A stretch of DNA of 64,000 bases from Type-B symbiont of Plautia stali (GCA_001485295.1 BBOA01000007.1:59294-123293), one strand, 5' to 3'; shown: positions 10,531 through 20,302, counted from the stretch's first letter. Notes: generated from the letters alone by a model not told the origin. Numbers and translations: made by a program.

Positions 10531-12561
10531 CTAATCGTCGGAGGGAAGTGATGAAAGCCAGATTTGCGTAAAACATTCCAGCGGCAGTGCTTCGGCATAG
10601 AGATAGCCTTGGCCGATATGAATGCCGCACGCCAGCAACCAGTCGCGCTGCTCTGTGGTTTCTACTCCTTCTGCGATGACATCGAGATCGATAATCTCGG
10701 CGATCGCCGCCGCGATGCGCACCATGGTGTCGTCGTCGGGCAGCGTGGCGACGAAGCTGCGATCCATCTTCAGCTTGTTGACCGGCAGCGCCTTGAACTG
10801 ATTCAGATAGTTAAGATTGAAGTACCCCATGCCGAAATCGTCCAGCGCCACCGCGACGCCTGCGTCCTGCAGCGAACGCAGCAGCGCCGTCGCCACCTTA
10901 GCATCGCCGATCTGCGCGGTTTCGGTAATCTTCAGCACAAAGCTGCCGGGCGCGATGTGGTGACGCCTCAGCAGACTCTGCAGATGGCTCACCATACTGG
11001 TGTCGCGCAGCTGCACGGTGGAGATATTGACGCTGAGGGGAATAGTTATGCCGCGCGCCTGCCAGCCGGCAAGAATGCGGCACGCTTCCTCGAACACCCA
11101 GCGCCCTATAGCGGCGATGACACCGATCTCCTCCGCGCTAGCGATAAACTCTTCTGACAAACCGTAGCTGCCGTCGGGCATACGCATGCGCAGCAGCGCC
11201 TCCGCGCCCGCCAGCTCGCCGGTCTGCATATTGATCTGCGGCTGCAGGAACAGGCGGAATTGCTCCTCCTGCAGCACCTGCAGAATGTCATGCTCCTGCG
11301 TCAGGCGCTTCTGTGCGCGCTCGGTCATCGCCGCGTCGAAGAAGAGGATCTGGTTTTTGCCGAGATGACGCGCTGACATCATCGCCGAGGTGGCGCGATC
11401 GAGCTGCTCGTTGGCAGAGAGATGCTGCTCGTCGTAGATCGTCAAGCCGATGCTAGCGTTGAATCGCAGCTGCAGCTGATGCAGCGTCACCGGCTGGTTA
11501 AGGCGGATCATCAGGTTGCGCGCCAAGCGCATAGCGCGAAACGGCGTGCTGGCGCGCTTCATCAGCAGCGCGAAATCGCTCAATCCGGTCTGCGCCAGCA
11601 GAGTATAGTCGTCGACGGTGCCGCGAATTCTTTCCACCAGCGTCAGCATCAGGGTATCGCACTGCTCATCGCTCAGCACGCCGTTGTCTTCCTGCAGCGT
11701 TTCGATGCGGATCACCATTACGCCGAACCCTTTGCCATGACTACGGATATGCTGATCCAGCAGCGCCAGAAAGAGCGTACGGTTAGGCAGATCGGTCATG
11801 GCGTAGTGAGTAGTCAGACGGCTCATCTCGTCATACACCGACTCCAGCATCTGCTGATTGCGGTTGTAGCTGTGGATCAACATGCCGATCTCGTCGTCTC
11901 GGTGGCTCGCGGGCAACGCCAGCTTGTGGTTTAGGATCGCCTGCGGCGGCAGCTCCTGTAACTCACGCGAAATATTGCGCAGCGGATGCACCACCAGCCG
12001 ATTGATGCACCAGCTAATCGCCACCGACAGGATCAACGCCAGCAGCAGATAGGTGGTGACCATAGTGGAGACGGTGCTGAGGATAAACCGGTAAACCCGC
12101 GTGGAGTTAGCCTGCAGCACCAGATAGGCGAGCGGCTTGGGTGATCCGCTGCTCTCCACTGAATAGAGCGGTAGGGTAATCTGCACCGGCAGCTCGAACA
12201 GGCGAGCTATCAGCAGCGGGATTGGCTTTTCGTTTTCGATACTGGCGTGCAGCGCCTGAAAGGCGTTCGGCAGCACTACGTCGGCGCGCGACAGCACGCC
12301 GGCGGGCTTCAGGGTTTGAAGGATGCGCTCGGCCTGGGCGATATCCGCTTTCAGCACCGCCTCGGAGAGCGGCTGACGCACGGTATGCGCGATATTCTCC
12401 ATCTGCTGAGCGTAGTCAATCCTGCGCTGCTGCACAAAATGAAACAGTTGGATGACGATAAAAATAGAGACGGTAATCAGCGCCACTGCGGATACTGTCG
12501 CCATTTGCTTTATCGTAAGTGAACGGCTGACGCGCAAAATCTTCTCCAAGCTAAAAAGCAC
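10531..12561 (-). CDS. pdeK: HAMP-GGDEF-EAL membrane protein PdeK/HmsP-like, EAL site altered
   Basis: The 676-residue product is a c-di-GMP phosphodiesterase homologue (E. coli YhjK/PdeK, Yersinia HmsP). There is a TM segment near residues 18-42, a periplasmic region, a second TM near 160-190, a HAMP linker, a degenerate GGDEF domain (TGLSDF at the signature) and an EAL domain with AEALLRM, LSVN, DDFGMGY, LKMD and EGVET. The canonical E-x-T-E metal motif reads KITE: residue 544 is Lys (codon at 10930-10932). This replaces a metal ligand, so activity is doubtful even though the frame is open. It is the only whole gene in the decayed 5-18 kb stretch, next to cellulose gene ruins as in E. coli. 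Confidence 0.9.
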   Translation of the reverse strand: MLFSLEKILRVSRSLTIKQMATVSAVALITVSIFIVIQLFHFVQQRRIDYAQQMENIAHTVRQPLSEAVLKADIAQAERILQTLKPAGVLSRADVVLPNAFQALHASIENEKPIPLLIARLFELPVQITLPLYSVESSGSPKPLAYLVLQANSTRVYRFILSTVSTMVTTYLLLALILSVAISWCINRLVVHPLRNISRELQELPPQAILNHKLALPASHRDDEIGMLIHSYNRNQQMLESVYDEMSRLTTHYAMTDLPNRTLFLALLDQHIRSHGKGFGVMVIRIETLQEDNGVLSDEQCDTLMLTLVERIRGTVDDYTLLAQTGLSDFALLMKRASTPFRAMRLARNLMIRLNQPVTLHQLQLRFNASIGLTIYDEQHLSANEQLDRATSAMMSARHLGKNQILFFDAAMTERAQKRLTQEHDILQVLQEEQFRLFLQPQINMQTGELAGAEALLRMRMPDGSYGLSEEFIASAEEIGVIAAIGRWVFEEACRILAGWQARGITIPLSVNISTVQLRDTSMVSHLQSLLRRHHIAPGSFVLKITETAQIGDAKVATALLRSLQDAGVAVALDDFGMGYFNLNYLNQFKALPVNKLKMDRSFVATLPDDDTMVRIAAAIAEIIDLDVIAEGVETTEQRDWLLACGIHIGQGYLYAEALPLECFTQIWLSSLPSDD

Positions 12562-12651
12562 AGCTATCAGACAGGAAAATGCGCAGTAAGCATATCCTAG
12601 AACTCACTTTTTTACTGCCTGCCAGAGTCCGAGTTTTACGCGCTTCGATAA

Positions 12652-12860
12652 TTATTTGAAATCTGCGTAAGGGATCAGCAGCTCCGGCGGCGGCGGTATA
12701 TCTAGGTTGCCATCCCAGCCGGCGGCGGAGTAGCGTACGTAGAGCAGCCCGTGGCTTGGGGTGTAATCCTTCGCCTGCTGAATATCCACGCCCGCGCCGA
12801 TAAACCAGTGCGGCGTAATGCGACGCTCCACCACAGCCTGCAGGATATAGCCGACGCCAC
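12652..12860 (-). pseudogene. bcsC: cellulose synthase subunit BcsC, C-terminal fragment (cluster 1)
   Basis: About 60 codons of the outer-membrane barrel end of BcsC are left: HWFIGAGVDIQQAKDYTPS, then LLYVRYS, ending at a stop at 12652. BcsC normally exceeds 1,100 residues, with TPR repeats and a barrel that exports cellulose. It lies right after pdeK, as in E. coli. The rest of bcsC and everything up to the middle of bcsG has been removed by one deletion, so this minus-strand tail abuts a plus-strand bcsG fragment. Confidence 0.7.
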
Positions 12861-13216
12861 CGGCTCAGCGGTCCGGCGGGCATCCGTCTGCTGCGTGCCA
12901 GCTGCGATCAGGCCTCGCACAGCGGGCTCTATAAGCCGACCGATGCGCACTGTTATCTGTTTGATAATCTGGCAAAGCTAGGCTTTAAACAGCAGCTAAT
13001 GATGAATCACACCGGGGTGTTAGGTGTAACTATCTGAAGGAACTGCGCGAAGACGGCAATATTCAGGCGTCGCTGATGTCGCAGTCCGGCATTGCGCCGG
13101 AGCTGACCTTGTTCGACGGCTCGCCGGCGTTTAACGATGCGCAGCTGATGCAGCGCTGGCTGGACGACAGCAGCAAGAGCAGCGCCACCTTCTACAGCCT
13201 GATCCCGCTTCAAGTC
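12861..13216 (+). pseudogene. bcsG: cellulose phosphoethanolamine transferase BcsG, internal fragment
   Basis: BcsG decorates cellulose with phosphoethanolamine. The fragment reads PAGIRLLRASCDQASHSGLY, then YLFDNLAKLGFKQQLMMNHTG. After a frameshift near 13022 it continues NYLKELREDGN, LFDGSPAFND and SSATFYSLIPL. These match the alkaline-phosphatase-like periplasmic domain. The N-terminal membrane part and the C-terminal metal-site part are missing. In E. coli, bcsEFG runs opposite to bcsC, which agrees with the strands here; the genes between have been deleted. Confidence 0.75.
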
Positions 13217-13338
13217 CTGTGTTGTTACTAACAGCTTTATTGCTGCAAGCGTGAACGTTGCGCTCAGACGACACAGTCGTTATGCAGGTGGGGGTTTAGT
13301 CGAGGCATCTGATACGCTGAGGCGAGCACAGCGGCCAG

Positions 13339-13480
13339 GACGTCGGCGAGAGCGCGGCATGAGACAGAATAAAAACGCCCCGGGAGCGTTTTTGAACAGC
13401 GCAAGGCGCTGGCCCCGAAGGGGTGAGCCCCATGGATGGAGCGAATAAGTCGAATCCGCGCGGTCCGTCGGCCGACGTAA
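13339..13480. repeat. structured intergenic repeat, copy A
   Basis: The core at about 13373-13397 is a hairpin reading AAAACGCC, a CCGG turn, then GAGCGTTTT, followed by TTGAACA. A second G/C-rich hairpin (ccccgaagggg, then a gccccatgg-type stem) follows. The outer flanks, near 13339-13356 and 13461-13480, can pair partly (acgtcggc against gccgacgt). The same architecture occurs at 18299-18487. No reading frame is supported. It could be a mobile intergenic repeat or a structured RNA. Confidence 0.55.
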
Positions 13481-13532
13481 GCAACGAAGGAACCGCGTGG
13501 AGCGCGGCGTGGAAGCTACCGAAAACCGGGAT

Positions 13533-13560
13533 TGTTAAGGGGCTAGCGAGCCCCTTAACA
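13533..13560. repeat. perfect 12-bp inverted repeat, 4-base loop
   Basis: Arms tgttaaggggct (13533-13544) and agccccttaaca (13549-13560) are exact reverse complements around AGCG. No T run follows, so it is not a typical intrinsic terminator. It lies between repeat copy A and the bcsZ remnant, in a gene-free stretch (13217-13651) that otherwise shows only the repeat. Confidence 0.6.
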
Positions 13561-13651
13561 CGAACGCCGGCAGTGGCACTGCTGAAACTCCCTAACGTCT
13601 GGCGGCGGAACCTGCTCAGCGCCGCCTATGCAGCAGGCAAGGTCGACCCCG

Positions 13652-14606
13652 TCAGCGCTTCTCCTGAAGCGCCAGCCGGTCTCTGATATACCCCGTCTCG
13701 TTGAGCGTCAAATCGCGGATTGATAGCAAACCACTGTCAAGATTGTAAGGCGCGTTGCTATTACCCAGCACGTCGAACCAAGCGAGCGTCTTCAGGCGGT
13801 CTTAGCGCTGCCAGACGTTCTGGAATGGCACCAGACACAGGCTCTGCTGGTCATACCACCAGATATTGAGCGGCACGCGAACCGTATCTTAGTTGAAGCG
13901 GTTGGAGTAACCCACCGCCGGCGCGACCGAACCGTCCGCATTAAACGCCACCCAGTCGAGCGGTAGACGCGTTTTGCCGAAATGCATCGCGCCCAGCAGA
14001 TCCATCCCGTCGTTAATCAATGCGTTCCAGACTTTGAGATGGCTGTGCTCGGCAAAGGTCTTCCAAGCTTCAAAAAGGAAGTAGGAAGGGTTGAGTACCA
14101 CGTAGCTGGTCTTATTGAACTCCTGCGCGCCCGGCAGCATCACCGTGCGGCCTGCGAAAGTCACTACGTTGTGCTTCACGATCGCGCGCTGAATACGATC
14201 CGACGCTTGCTGATAGGTCTGCGACGACCACTTATCGGCCGCGCGCTGCAGCGCCTAGGCGATCAGCACGTCGCCATCAGAGGCGTTGTTCTTGTCCGCC
14301 AACGGTTCGGCCGCGTCCAGCGTATAACGCCAGTAGAACAGGTCGTTTTGCGTATTCAGCAGATGCTGGCGCGTCCAGCCCCACAGCTGGTCGAAGGTGG
14401 CGCGATCGTCATTCGCCACCACCAGCAGTATGCCGTAGCCCTGTCCCTCGGTGTAGCTGACGTTGTTATTGGCGTTATCGACAAAACGTCCTTCCGGGAT
14501 GAGAAAAACGGCTCTTGAAGATGCTCTAGCCGTCAGCCGACGCCTGCGCGCTCACCATCATCACCACTAAAAAAATCGTCCATCGAAGCTAGGCTGGCTT
14601 TATCAT
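13652..14606 (-). pseudogene. bcsZ: cellulase BcsZ (GH8 endoglucanase), broken (cluster 2)
   Basis: BcsZ is the periplasmic family-8 endoglucanase of cellulose operons. A signal-peptide-like start is interrupted by TAGs. The GH8 core is readable: [39 protein letters not shown] and [10 protein letters not shown] followed by TAG where Trp is expected (14257, sequence CCTAGG). Then come YVVLNPSYFLFEAWKTFAE and WVAFNADG. Stops also follow YSNRFN and QNVWQR. The tail ends LALQEKR. The general acid region (EGQGYG) is present, but at least five lesions prevent expression. It belongs with the bcsD and bcsC remnants upstream. Confidence 0.82.
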
Positions 14607-14618
14607 TTCGTCGCTCCA

Positions 14619-15055
14619 TTAGTACCGATAGTGTAGGGTCTGGCCGTCGTTAAGTTCCAGCGCCACGCTAACCGCCGCGCCGCCGCCCTAGGCACGCAGC
14701 CAGCCGCCGTAAAGTCCCGCTAGCATGGCGGCCAGCGCGACCCGCTAGCTCTCCGCATCCAGCGCGCTGTCGCCCGCGGGAAGCGCGTGATGCTTAAGCA
14801 GAATCGCCACCTCCTACGGCTGAAGCTGAATAGAAGTGGGCCCGCAGCAGATTCTTCTCGCGCTCCAGATCCATCCTGCATGGTGCGCGCATTAGGCAAA
14901 GGATAGCGCGCCGCCAGCGAATCGCCCATGCTGTAGATAAAAGCTTCCGCCTCCTCTTTGCCCGCGTTGGCGAGCATCCCCTCAATCATCACGCTGACCA
15001 GATCGAATCATCCAGGCTGATGCCCATGGCTTACCGCGCCGAGATGCTCACTCAT
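14619..15055 (-). pseudogene. bcsD: cellulose synthase operon protein BcsD, broken
   Basis: BcsD is the small periplasmic octamer that orders cellulose export, about 150 residues. Readable pieces are MIEGMLANAGKEEAEAFIYS, MGDSLAARYPLP and the end LNDGQTLHYRY. Frameshifts occur near 15008 and 14870, and TAGs interrupt the C-terminal half (for example at 14688 and 14745). Its start overlaps the bcsC stop (TAATG), which shows that it once belonged to a translationally coupled bcsC-bcsD-bcsZ operon. Confidence 0.75.
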
Positions 15056-15789
15056 TAGTTATTTCCAAACAGATAGCGGAAGTAGAGCTGTGCCGTACTT
15101 TCGCTGTAGTTGCCGAGGGCATCGTAGCCAAGCTGGCCGCCGATGGTGACCTCTTTGTTCACTTTGTAGTCCGCGACGGCGTGCAGGTTATAGCCGATAC
15201 CGTTTTTTATGCCGCCGCTGTAGTAAGCCTGCTTAGCGAAGCCGTCCGTCACCATTTCGTTCATAAAGGCCTAGTAGTTCGTACTATTCGGAAAGTAGGC
15301 GCTTTTATCCTAGCTGTAGGACTGATAGCCTACCGAGCCGCCGATTTTGACATTAAGGTTGTCATATTTGCAGCTAAACTCGACCGGGAACGACACCGAC
15401 GCGTAGTTTTGCGGACTAGACTAAAGTAGCCGCCCTGACCGTAGCTGATATAACTAAGGTTTTTAGAAAAATCCATCTAGGAAAGTCCTATGCCTAGCTT
15501 CAGTTCACAATCGTCCATGTAATATGGACGGACATAAGCACCTGCATTAGCCTGAATACTTTTGTTACTCGCCAAGTTCTCGCCAAGGTAGCTGTACGTG
15601 CCAGCGCCGACTTAAAAGCCTGCATCATCATTGTCATAACTCAGCAGCGCATTACCGCCGTTTTTTTACGCGTCCCCACTCTTTGCCGGAAAAGGCGTCT
15701 TTAACGCCGACATAAGAGAGCAGGCTGTCTGTTACATCGCGACGCTCGCCCGTAAGGATCAGCGTCAGGAAATCGATAAATAAAGACAT
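15055..15789 (-). pseudogene. bcsC: cellulose synthase subunit BcsC, barrel fragment (cluster 2)
   Basis: C-terminal barrel of a second BcsC. It has VTDSLLSYVGVKDAFSGKEWG, GAGTYSYLGENLA, the hallmark SYGQGGYFSPQNYASVSFPV and the final LYFRYLFGNN. TAGs interrupt it near 15272, 15311, 15416 and 15477, several in the context CTAGG, and a frameshift lies near 15665. The N-terminal TPR part is gone; the fragment begins ten bases after the dppB stop, so a deletion joined the bcs and dpp regions. A second bcsC tail at 12652 shows that the ancestor carried two cellulose clusters. Confidence 0.78.
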
Positions 15790-15798
15790 GACACCCCC

Positions 15799-16833
15799 TT
15801 ATTTCTTGTGTCGTATGCGCGGATTGACCACTCCCTACAGCAGATCAACCAGCAGGTTGACCAAGATAATCAGGATCGCTACCAGCAGCACGCTACCCTG
15901 CACCACCGGATAGTCGCGACACTGCAGCGCTTCAATCAGCCAGCGGCCGAGGCCCGGCTAGGAGAAGATGGTTTCCGCCCGCCAGCAGCGTGCCGACCTG
16001 CAGGCCGATCACCGTAACCACCGGCAGAATAGCGTTGCGCCGCGCATGAACGAAGATAACGCGCATGCGCGTCAGCCCTTTGGCGCGCGCGGTGCGGATA
16101 TAATCTTTGCCCAGCATCTCCAGCATCGCCGAACACGTCATACGCACAATCACCGCCACCAGTGGAATGGTGCCGAGTACGATGGCCGGCAGGATCATAT
16201 GCATTATCGCGTCTTTGAAATCGCCCGCTTCGCCCCATAAGAAGGTGTCGATCAGCATAAAGCCGGTGAGCGGATTGCTGTCGTCGAGGAACACGGTATC
16301 GCTGATGTGGCCGGAAACCGGCGTCAGGTTAAGCTGCACCGAGACTAGCATAATAAGCATGATGCCCCACTAGAAAATCGGCATTGAATAGCCATTCAGG
16401 GAGATGCCGACCGCGGTGTGGTCGAAGATGTAACCGCGCTTCACCGCCGCGATCACGCCCACCGGAATACCGACGGCGACAGCGAAAATCATCGCACAGA
16501 TGCCCAGCTCCGGCGTGGCTTTAAAGCGCGGCACAAACTCATCCCACACCGGGATGCGGCTCTTGAACGAGATGCCGAGATCGCCGTGCAGCACGCCGTA
16601 AATGTAGTGAACGTACTGTTTCCACAGCGGCTTGTCGAGGCCGAAGGCCGCCATAGCGGCTTGTCGAGGCCGAAGGCCGCCATCAGCTGGGCGTGACGTT
16701 CCGGGGAAATCCCGCGCTCGCCCGCTATGATCAGCACCGTATCGCCGGGAATCATATGCACAAACGCGAAGGTCAACAGGGTAATGCCGATAAGGATGAC
16801 AAGTCCCAGACGTCGGAGTATGAACTGCAGCAT
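15799..16833 (-). pseudogene. dppB: dipeptide ABC transporter permease DppB, broken
   Basis: DppB is one of two permeases of the dipeptide transporter (about 339 residues, six TM helices). The start MLQFILRRLGLV and most of the protein are recognisable, including the EAA-loop region (RTARAKGLTRMRVIFVHA-RN) and the end NPRIRHKK. Lesions: a perfect 29-bp tandem duplication at 16626-16683 that shifts the frame, a TAG for Trp in SMPIFW (16370), a TAG for Trp in FSWPGLG (15957), a TAG near the end, and frameshifts. dppCDF are absent; bcsC ruins follow directly. Confidence 0.93.
16626..16683. repeat. 29-bp perfect tandem duplication inside dppB
   Basis: Positions 16626-16654 and 16655-16683 are identical (begins agcggcttgtcg, ends ggccgccat). 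Twenty-nine is not a multiple of three, so this alone knocks dppB out of frame. It looks like a fresh replication-slippage or template-jump event, because the copies have not diverged. Confidence 0.95.
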
Positions 16834-17105
16834 AAGCCGGATTCTCAGTCGTTTCCCACTGCAACAAGGCGCGGGATCTATTGCTCACAACTCGCGTTCG
16901 GGCAAGCGCTTGGGCGCGACGCAAAGTGCGTTTCACCGTCATCTTTCACTGCACAGGCGCGGCGACCTCCGCCCGACGCTTGCCAGAGCAAACGGCAGAG
17001 AAGGATTGGCTCGCCGCTTTCCTGCTGCGCGAAGATGTTGGGTTTATTCGAAGAAGTTAGCCGAACAAACGGGTCGTCTGAGCGGGTCGGTCTCTAATGC
17101 AGGAA

Positions 17106-17660
17106 TTATTTTTGGATATCGACGTTTTTGAAGTGGTGTTTGCCTAACGGATCGACTACAAAGCTCGATACGTCTATTGTGGTCCGCTTCCGCGCTCGCC
17201 GGCTGGATCAGATCTTCAAACGGCTTGTAGCACCAGCGAGAGTAGTTGGAGCCATCTTTTGCCACCGCGCAGCTAAACAGCGTGGTGAAGAAGTGGTCTG
17301 GATCCCCGTTGTCGCCGGTCCAGCCCATCATCACCGACTGGTGCTTACCCGCTTTCGCGTGCTTCAGGTATTCACCCCACTCGTAGATGACGATTTTGGC
17401 TTTCACCCCGATCTCCGCCCAGTTAGCCTGAACCATCTTGGCCATACGGCGCGCGTTCGGGTTGTAAGGACGCTGAACCGGCATCGCCCATAGGTCGATC
17501 GAGAAGCCGTCCGGCAAGCCCGCTTCTTTCAGCAGAGCTTTGACTTTTCCTAGATCATAGGCGTAGTCCTGAATGGCTTCGTTATAGCCCTACATCGTCG
17601 GCGGGATCAGGTTTTTCGCATTCTTGGCCTGCGCTCTGATAGACAGCGTCTATGAGAGCT
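17106..17660 (-). pseudogene. dppA: dipeptide-binding protein DppA, C-terminal third, broken
   Basis: DppA is the periplasmic peptide-binding subunit (about 535 residues). Only the last about 180 codons are left: GFSIDLWAMPVQRPYNPNAR, then EWGEYLKHAKAGKHQ, VMMGWTGDNGDPDHFF and NYSRWCYKPFEDLIQPA, ending VVDPLGKHHFKNV-like. A TAG replaces Trp near 17593 and frameshifts lie near 17160 and 17120. The 16834-17105 gap up to dppB shows no gene. With dppB broken and dppCDF gone, this transporter is lost. Confidence 0.92.
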
Positions 17661-18298
17661 TGCTTGTTCACCACCGCTTCTTTTCAGTGTTGAACGAAAG
17701 AGGGATAGCAAGCAACGGTAAAAAAAGCCTTCTCGGGTAATTGCCGGATATTACACAGCGCTTTTCGTCGCTAGGCCATAATCCAAATAAGCCCGGCGAT
17801 AATTGACAGTGATTCTTACCTCTAAAAAACATCGTCACCAACTCGATAAATGTTGAATAAATGAACAATTTAGCGTTTGTTATCGCGTCCAAGCAGTGCA
17901 AAATGCTAGGATACAGGCATAAACAATCAACATGACGATAAAAAGGGCTATAAGAAAAACGTGATGCGAAATAAGCGTCTTGGCCTGATGCAGCGCGTGA
18001 TAGACGGCGAAAAGGGGAATAATCGATTTAAACGCGCCTGCGCGGCGGCAAAGGTGGATTTCGTCGGGTTTTTAATAAAAATTATGTAAAACAAACGGGA
18101 TAACCGAGCACGCTATTTCTGTAAAAAATTGCTGGCGCTATTCTTTGTTCAAACTTGTTAATGGCTAATAAAAACTTATGCGAAGAATAATTTTGGCTAC
18201 GCTTATTTCAGCCAGACAATCACCCCATTCAGAGAATACTTAAGTCGAAAGGTACGACAACTAACCAAGTTTTGCAGACAGGCAGCTCATCAGCTAAA
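17661..18298. other. gene-free stretch upstream of the dppA remnant
   Basis: About 640 bases without a recognisable gene. In E. coli the long dppA promoter region lies here, and the 5' two-thirds of dppA has been deleted. Composition is AT-richer than the neighbours from about 17,800 to 18,240. A stretch around 17961-18090 reads RNKRLGLMQRVIDGEKGNN in one plus-strand frame, but I recognise no family and it soon ends. Confidence 0.4.
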
Positions 18299-18487
18299 AC
18301 GCGGATGGCATGGACGGAAGAGCAAAGCGGCGCGCGACAGGGACAAAAACGCCGGGAGCGTTTTTGAACAATGCGGCACGTTAGCCCGTTTACGGGCGCA
18401 CCTCAGGGATGGGGTGCGTATCCACCCGTGCCAAGCGAGCATGGATGCATAAAGCGACTTTGCGCGATCCGTCTATGCCATCCGCGT
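18299..18487. repeat. structured intergenic repeat, copy B, with long inverted arms
   Basis: Outer arms 18299-18327 and 18458-18487 are near-perfect inverted repeats: cgcggatggcat on the left against atgccatccgcg on the right, and gacgga against tccgtc. Inside is the core hairpin AAAAACGCCGGGAGCGTTTTT followed by GAACA, as in copy A, then a second hairpin (agcccgtttacgggc) and a third (cacctcagggatggggtg). The core and layout match copy A while the outer-arm sequences differ. It sits between the dppA promoter region and tRNA-Pro. Confidence 0.65.
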
Positions 18488-18523
18488 GGGCACTCAAACC
18501 CATAGCACCCATTTCCTTCAGAA

Positions 18524-18555
18524 TAAAAAACCCTGCTTATTCAAGCAGGTTTTCT
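18524..18555 (-). terminator. terminator of tRNA-Pro
   Basis: On the minus strand a stem pairs ACCTGCTT with AAGCAGGGT around a short loop, followed by TTTTTTATT. It begins six bases past the tRNA 3' end. Confidence 0.85.
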
Positions 18556-18560
18556 CAATT

Positions 18561-18637
<77 letters not shown>

Positions 18638-18789
18638 ATGAGGGCGCATGCTACTGCGCCCAATTGTCAGCGTCAACTGCTTTTTATCTGTTTAATCACG
18701 TTCGCCTAGAAAGCATCCTGCTCGCCAAAATTCTGGTGCTTCTCAGTCATATCCCGCGCGCCACTGTGCGTCGAAAACGGCGCTTGACA

Positions 18790-20302
18790 CTATTTATTCG
18801 CCGCCTTGATGCCGCCGTTTGTCGAGGTGTACCTCAGACAACCGAGAATAGTATCCAACAGTTCAACTTGACGATGAGCCTTACCCACGCGCGGCTGCGC
18901 CTGCAAACGCTCAAAATTCGCGCGGCTGTTGGCATCAGCCAGATACTTATCCGACGCCCATACCATCATCGGCACGCGGAACTGCTCCGGCGGTGCCAGC
19001 TTGCGCGGTGTGCCGTGTAGATGGATATTCTCGCTGATTGACTCGCTGTGGTCGGCGGCGTAAAACACAATCGCTTTCTTATCGCGCAGCTGCTCTAGCA
19101 CGCTGTCGAGCATCGTATCGACATATAGAATCGAGTTATCGTAGGCGTTGATCAGCGGCGCCTTACTGCAGGTTTAATCCACGCCCATACACTCCCGGCT
19201 GATAGCGCGCGAAACTGCCGGGATAGTGCTGCGAATAGAGATAGTGCGAGCCTTTAGTATATGCAGCACCAGGTGCTTGCCGTGCGGATAACGATCCAGC
19301 GATACTTTCAGCTTCGGCACCAGCAGCATATCGTCAACCGACTTGCCTGCGTTGTGTGGCTCCGAACCAATCTGCTCGCAGAACGCGAAATTGTTCACTT
19401 CTGCATTATTATAAAACTATACTTCGTTTTGCATGGCGAATAGCTCGGACGAGAAGCCTAGCTCTTTCATCACGGCGAAAATATTTTTCTCTTTCAGCGT
19501 GCGGCCTAGACTCTCCTCGGTGCCGCCTTCGCGCACGAACATACAGCTTGGTGGCGGTGTCACACGACTCGCCGCGAAACGTCGCCAGATTCTTCTCTCA
19601 TGGTATCGCGAACATAACCCAGCATGCTCATATGATCCCAGCGCGTAGTCTCGCCAATCACAAACACCACATAGGTATCGTCGACGCCCGGCGGCGCATT
19701 CTTCGCCGGATCGAGCAGCTCCTGACTGTCCAGCGTCTCGTCAATACGTGTCTAAGCAAAGAGCCCCACTGGCGACAGCCAGTTCGATGGCAGATAAGGA
19801 TTGCGCTACCAAGTAGCCATAGCTCGGCAGATCGATATTAATGATCTCTTCGCTCGCCTTTTGCAGCTTGTCGAAATAGTGGATCGGCAGCCACACCAGC
19901 GGCAGCGCGCTGACGGCGATCTTCCACAGCACAAAATGTAGGCCGACCACCTCTTTCGACAGATCGACGTCGGTAGTCATCACCGACGCGACAATGCCGT
20001 AGCCGATCACTACGTTGAAGAACGCTATTATAGTAGGCGGCGGCGACGGAAATCAATACCAGCAGCGTCGCGAGCGCGTTATACAAACGCTTTCCGCCCG
20101 GCGACAGCAGACGCATCAGGAAAAAGGTCAGCACGACGATGGTCATCACCTCAGTTACAGCCGTCAGCCAGTTGGTCACGGTCGATTTGGTTAAAAAGCC
20201 GTCAAAGCTACGTTAAAAAATCGGCAGGTTGAGCAAAATGCCAATGTATAACGCCAGCAGCAAAGATAGCTTTTACTGGGTAATTGTCTTTATATAATTC
20301 AT
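18790..20302 (-). pseudogene. eptB: Kdo2-lipid A phosphoethanolamine transferase EptB, broken
   Basis: EptB is an inner-membrane sulfatase-fold enzyme (about 563 residues) that adds phosphoethanolamine to the outer Kdo of LPS. The start reads NYIKTITQ then TAG, followed by VVLTFFLMRLLSPGGKR, ASVMTTDVDLSKEVVGLHF and WLPIHYFDK. The catalytic stretch IGETTRWDHM is frameshifted but readable near 19650. VDDMLLVPKLKVSLDRYPHGK and IVFYAADHSESISENIHLHGT (expected ADHGES) are still present, and the end is truncated at GGIKAANK. At least six lesions. The neighbourhood with proK matches E. coli. Confidence 0.92.

Noticed and set aside
10564..12522. Long plus-strand frames opposite pdeK and similar antisense frames elsewhere
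   Set aside because: They are mirror frames of a GC-rich real gene, with no domain signal and no ribosome-binding sites.
13364..13400. Repeat core AAAACGCC...GGAGCGTTTT as an intrinsic terminator
   Set aside because: It has a stem and T run and could terminate, but the same core with further paired flanks occurs twice in gene-free sequence, so a repeat family explains more.
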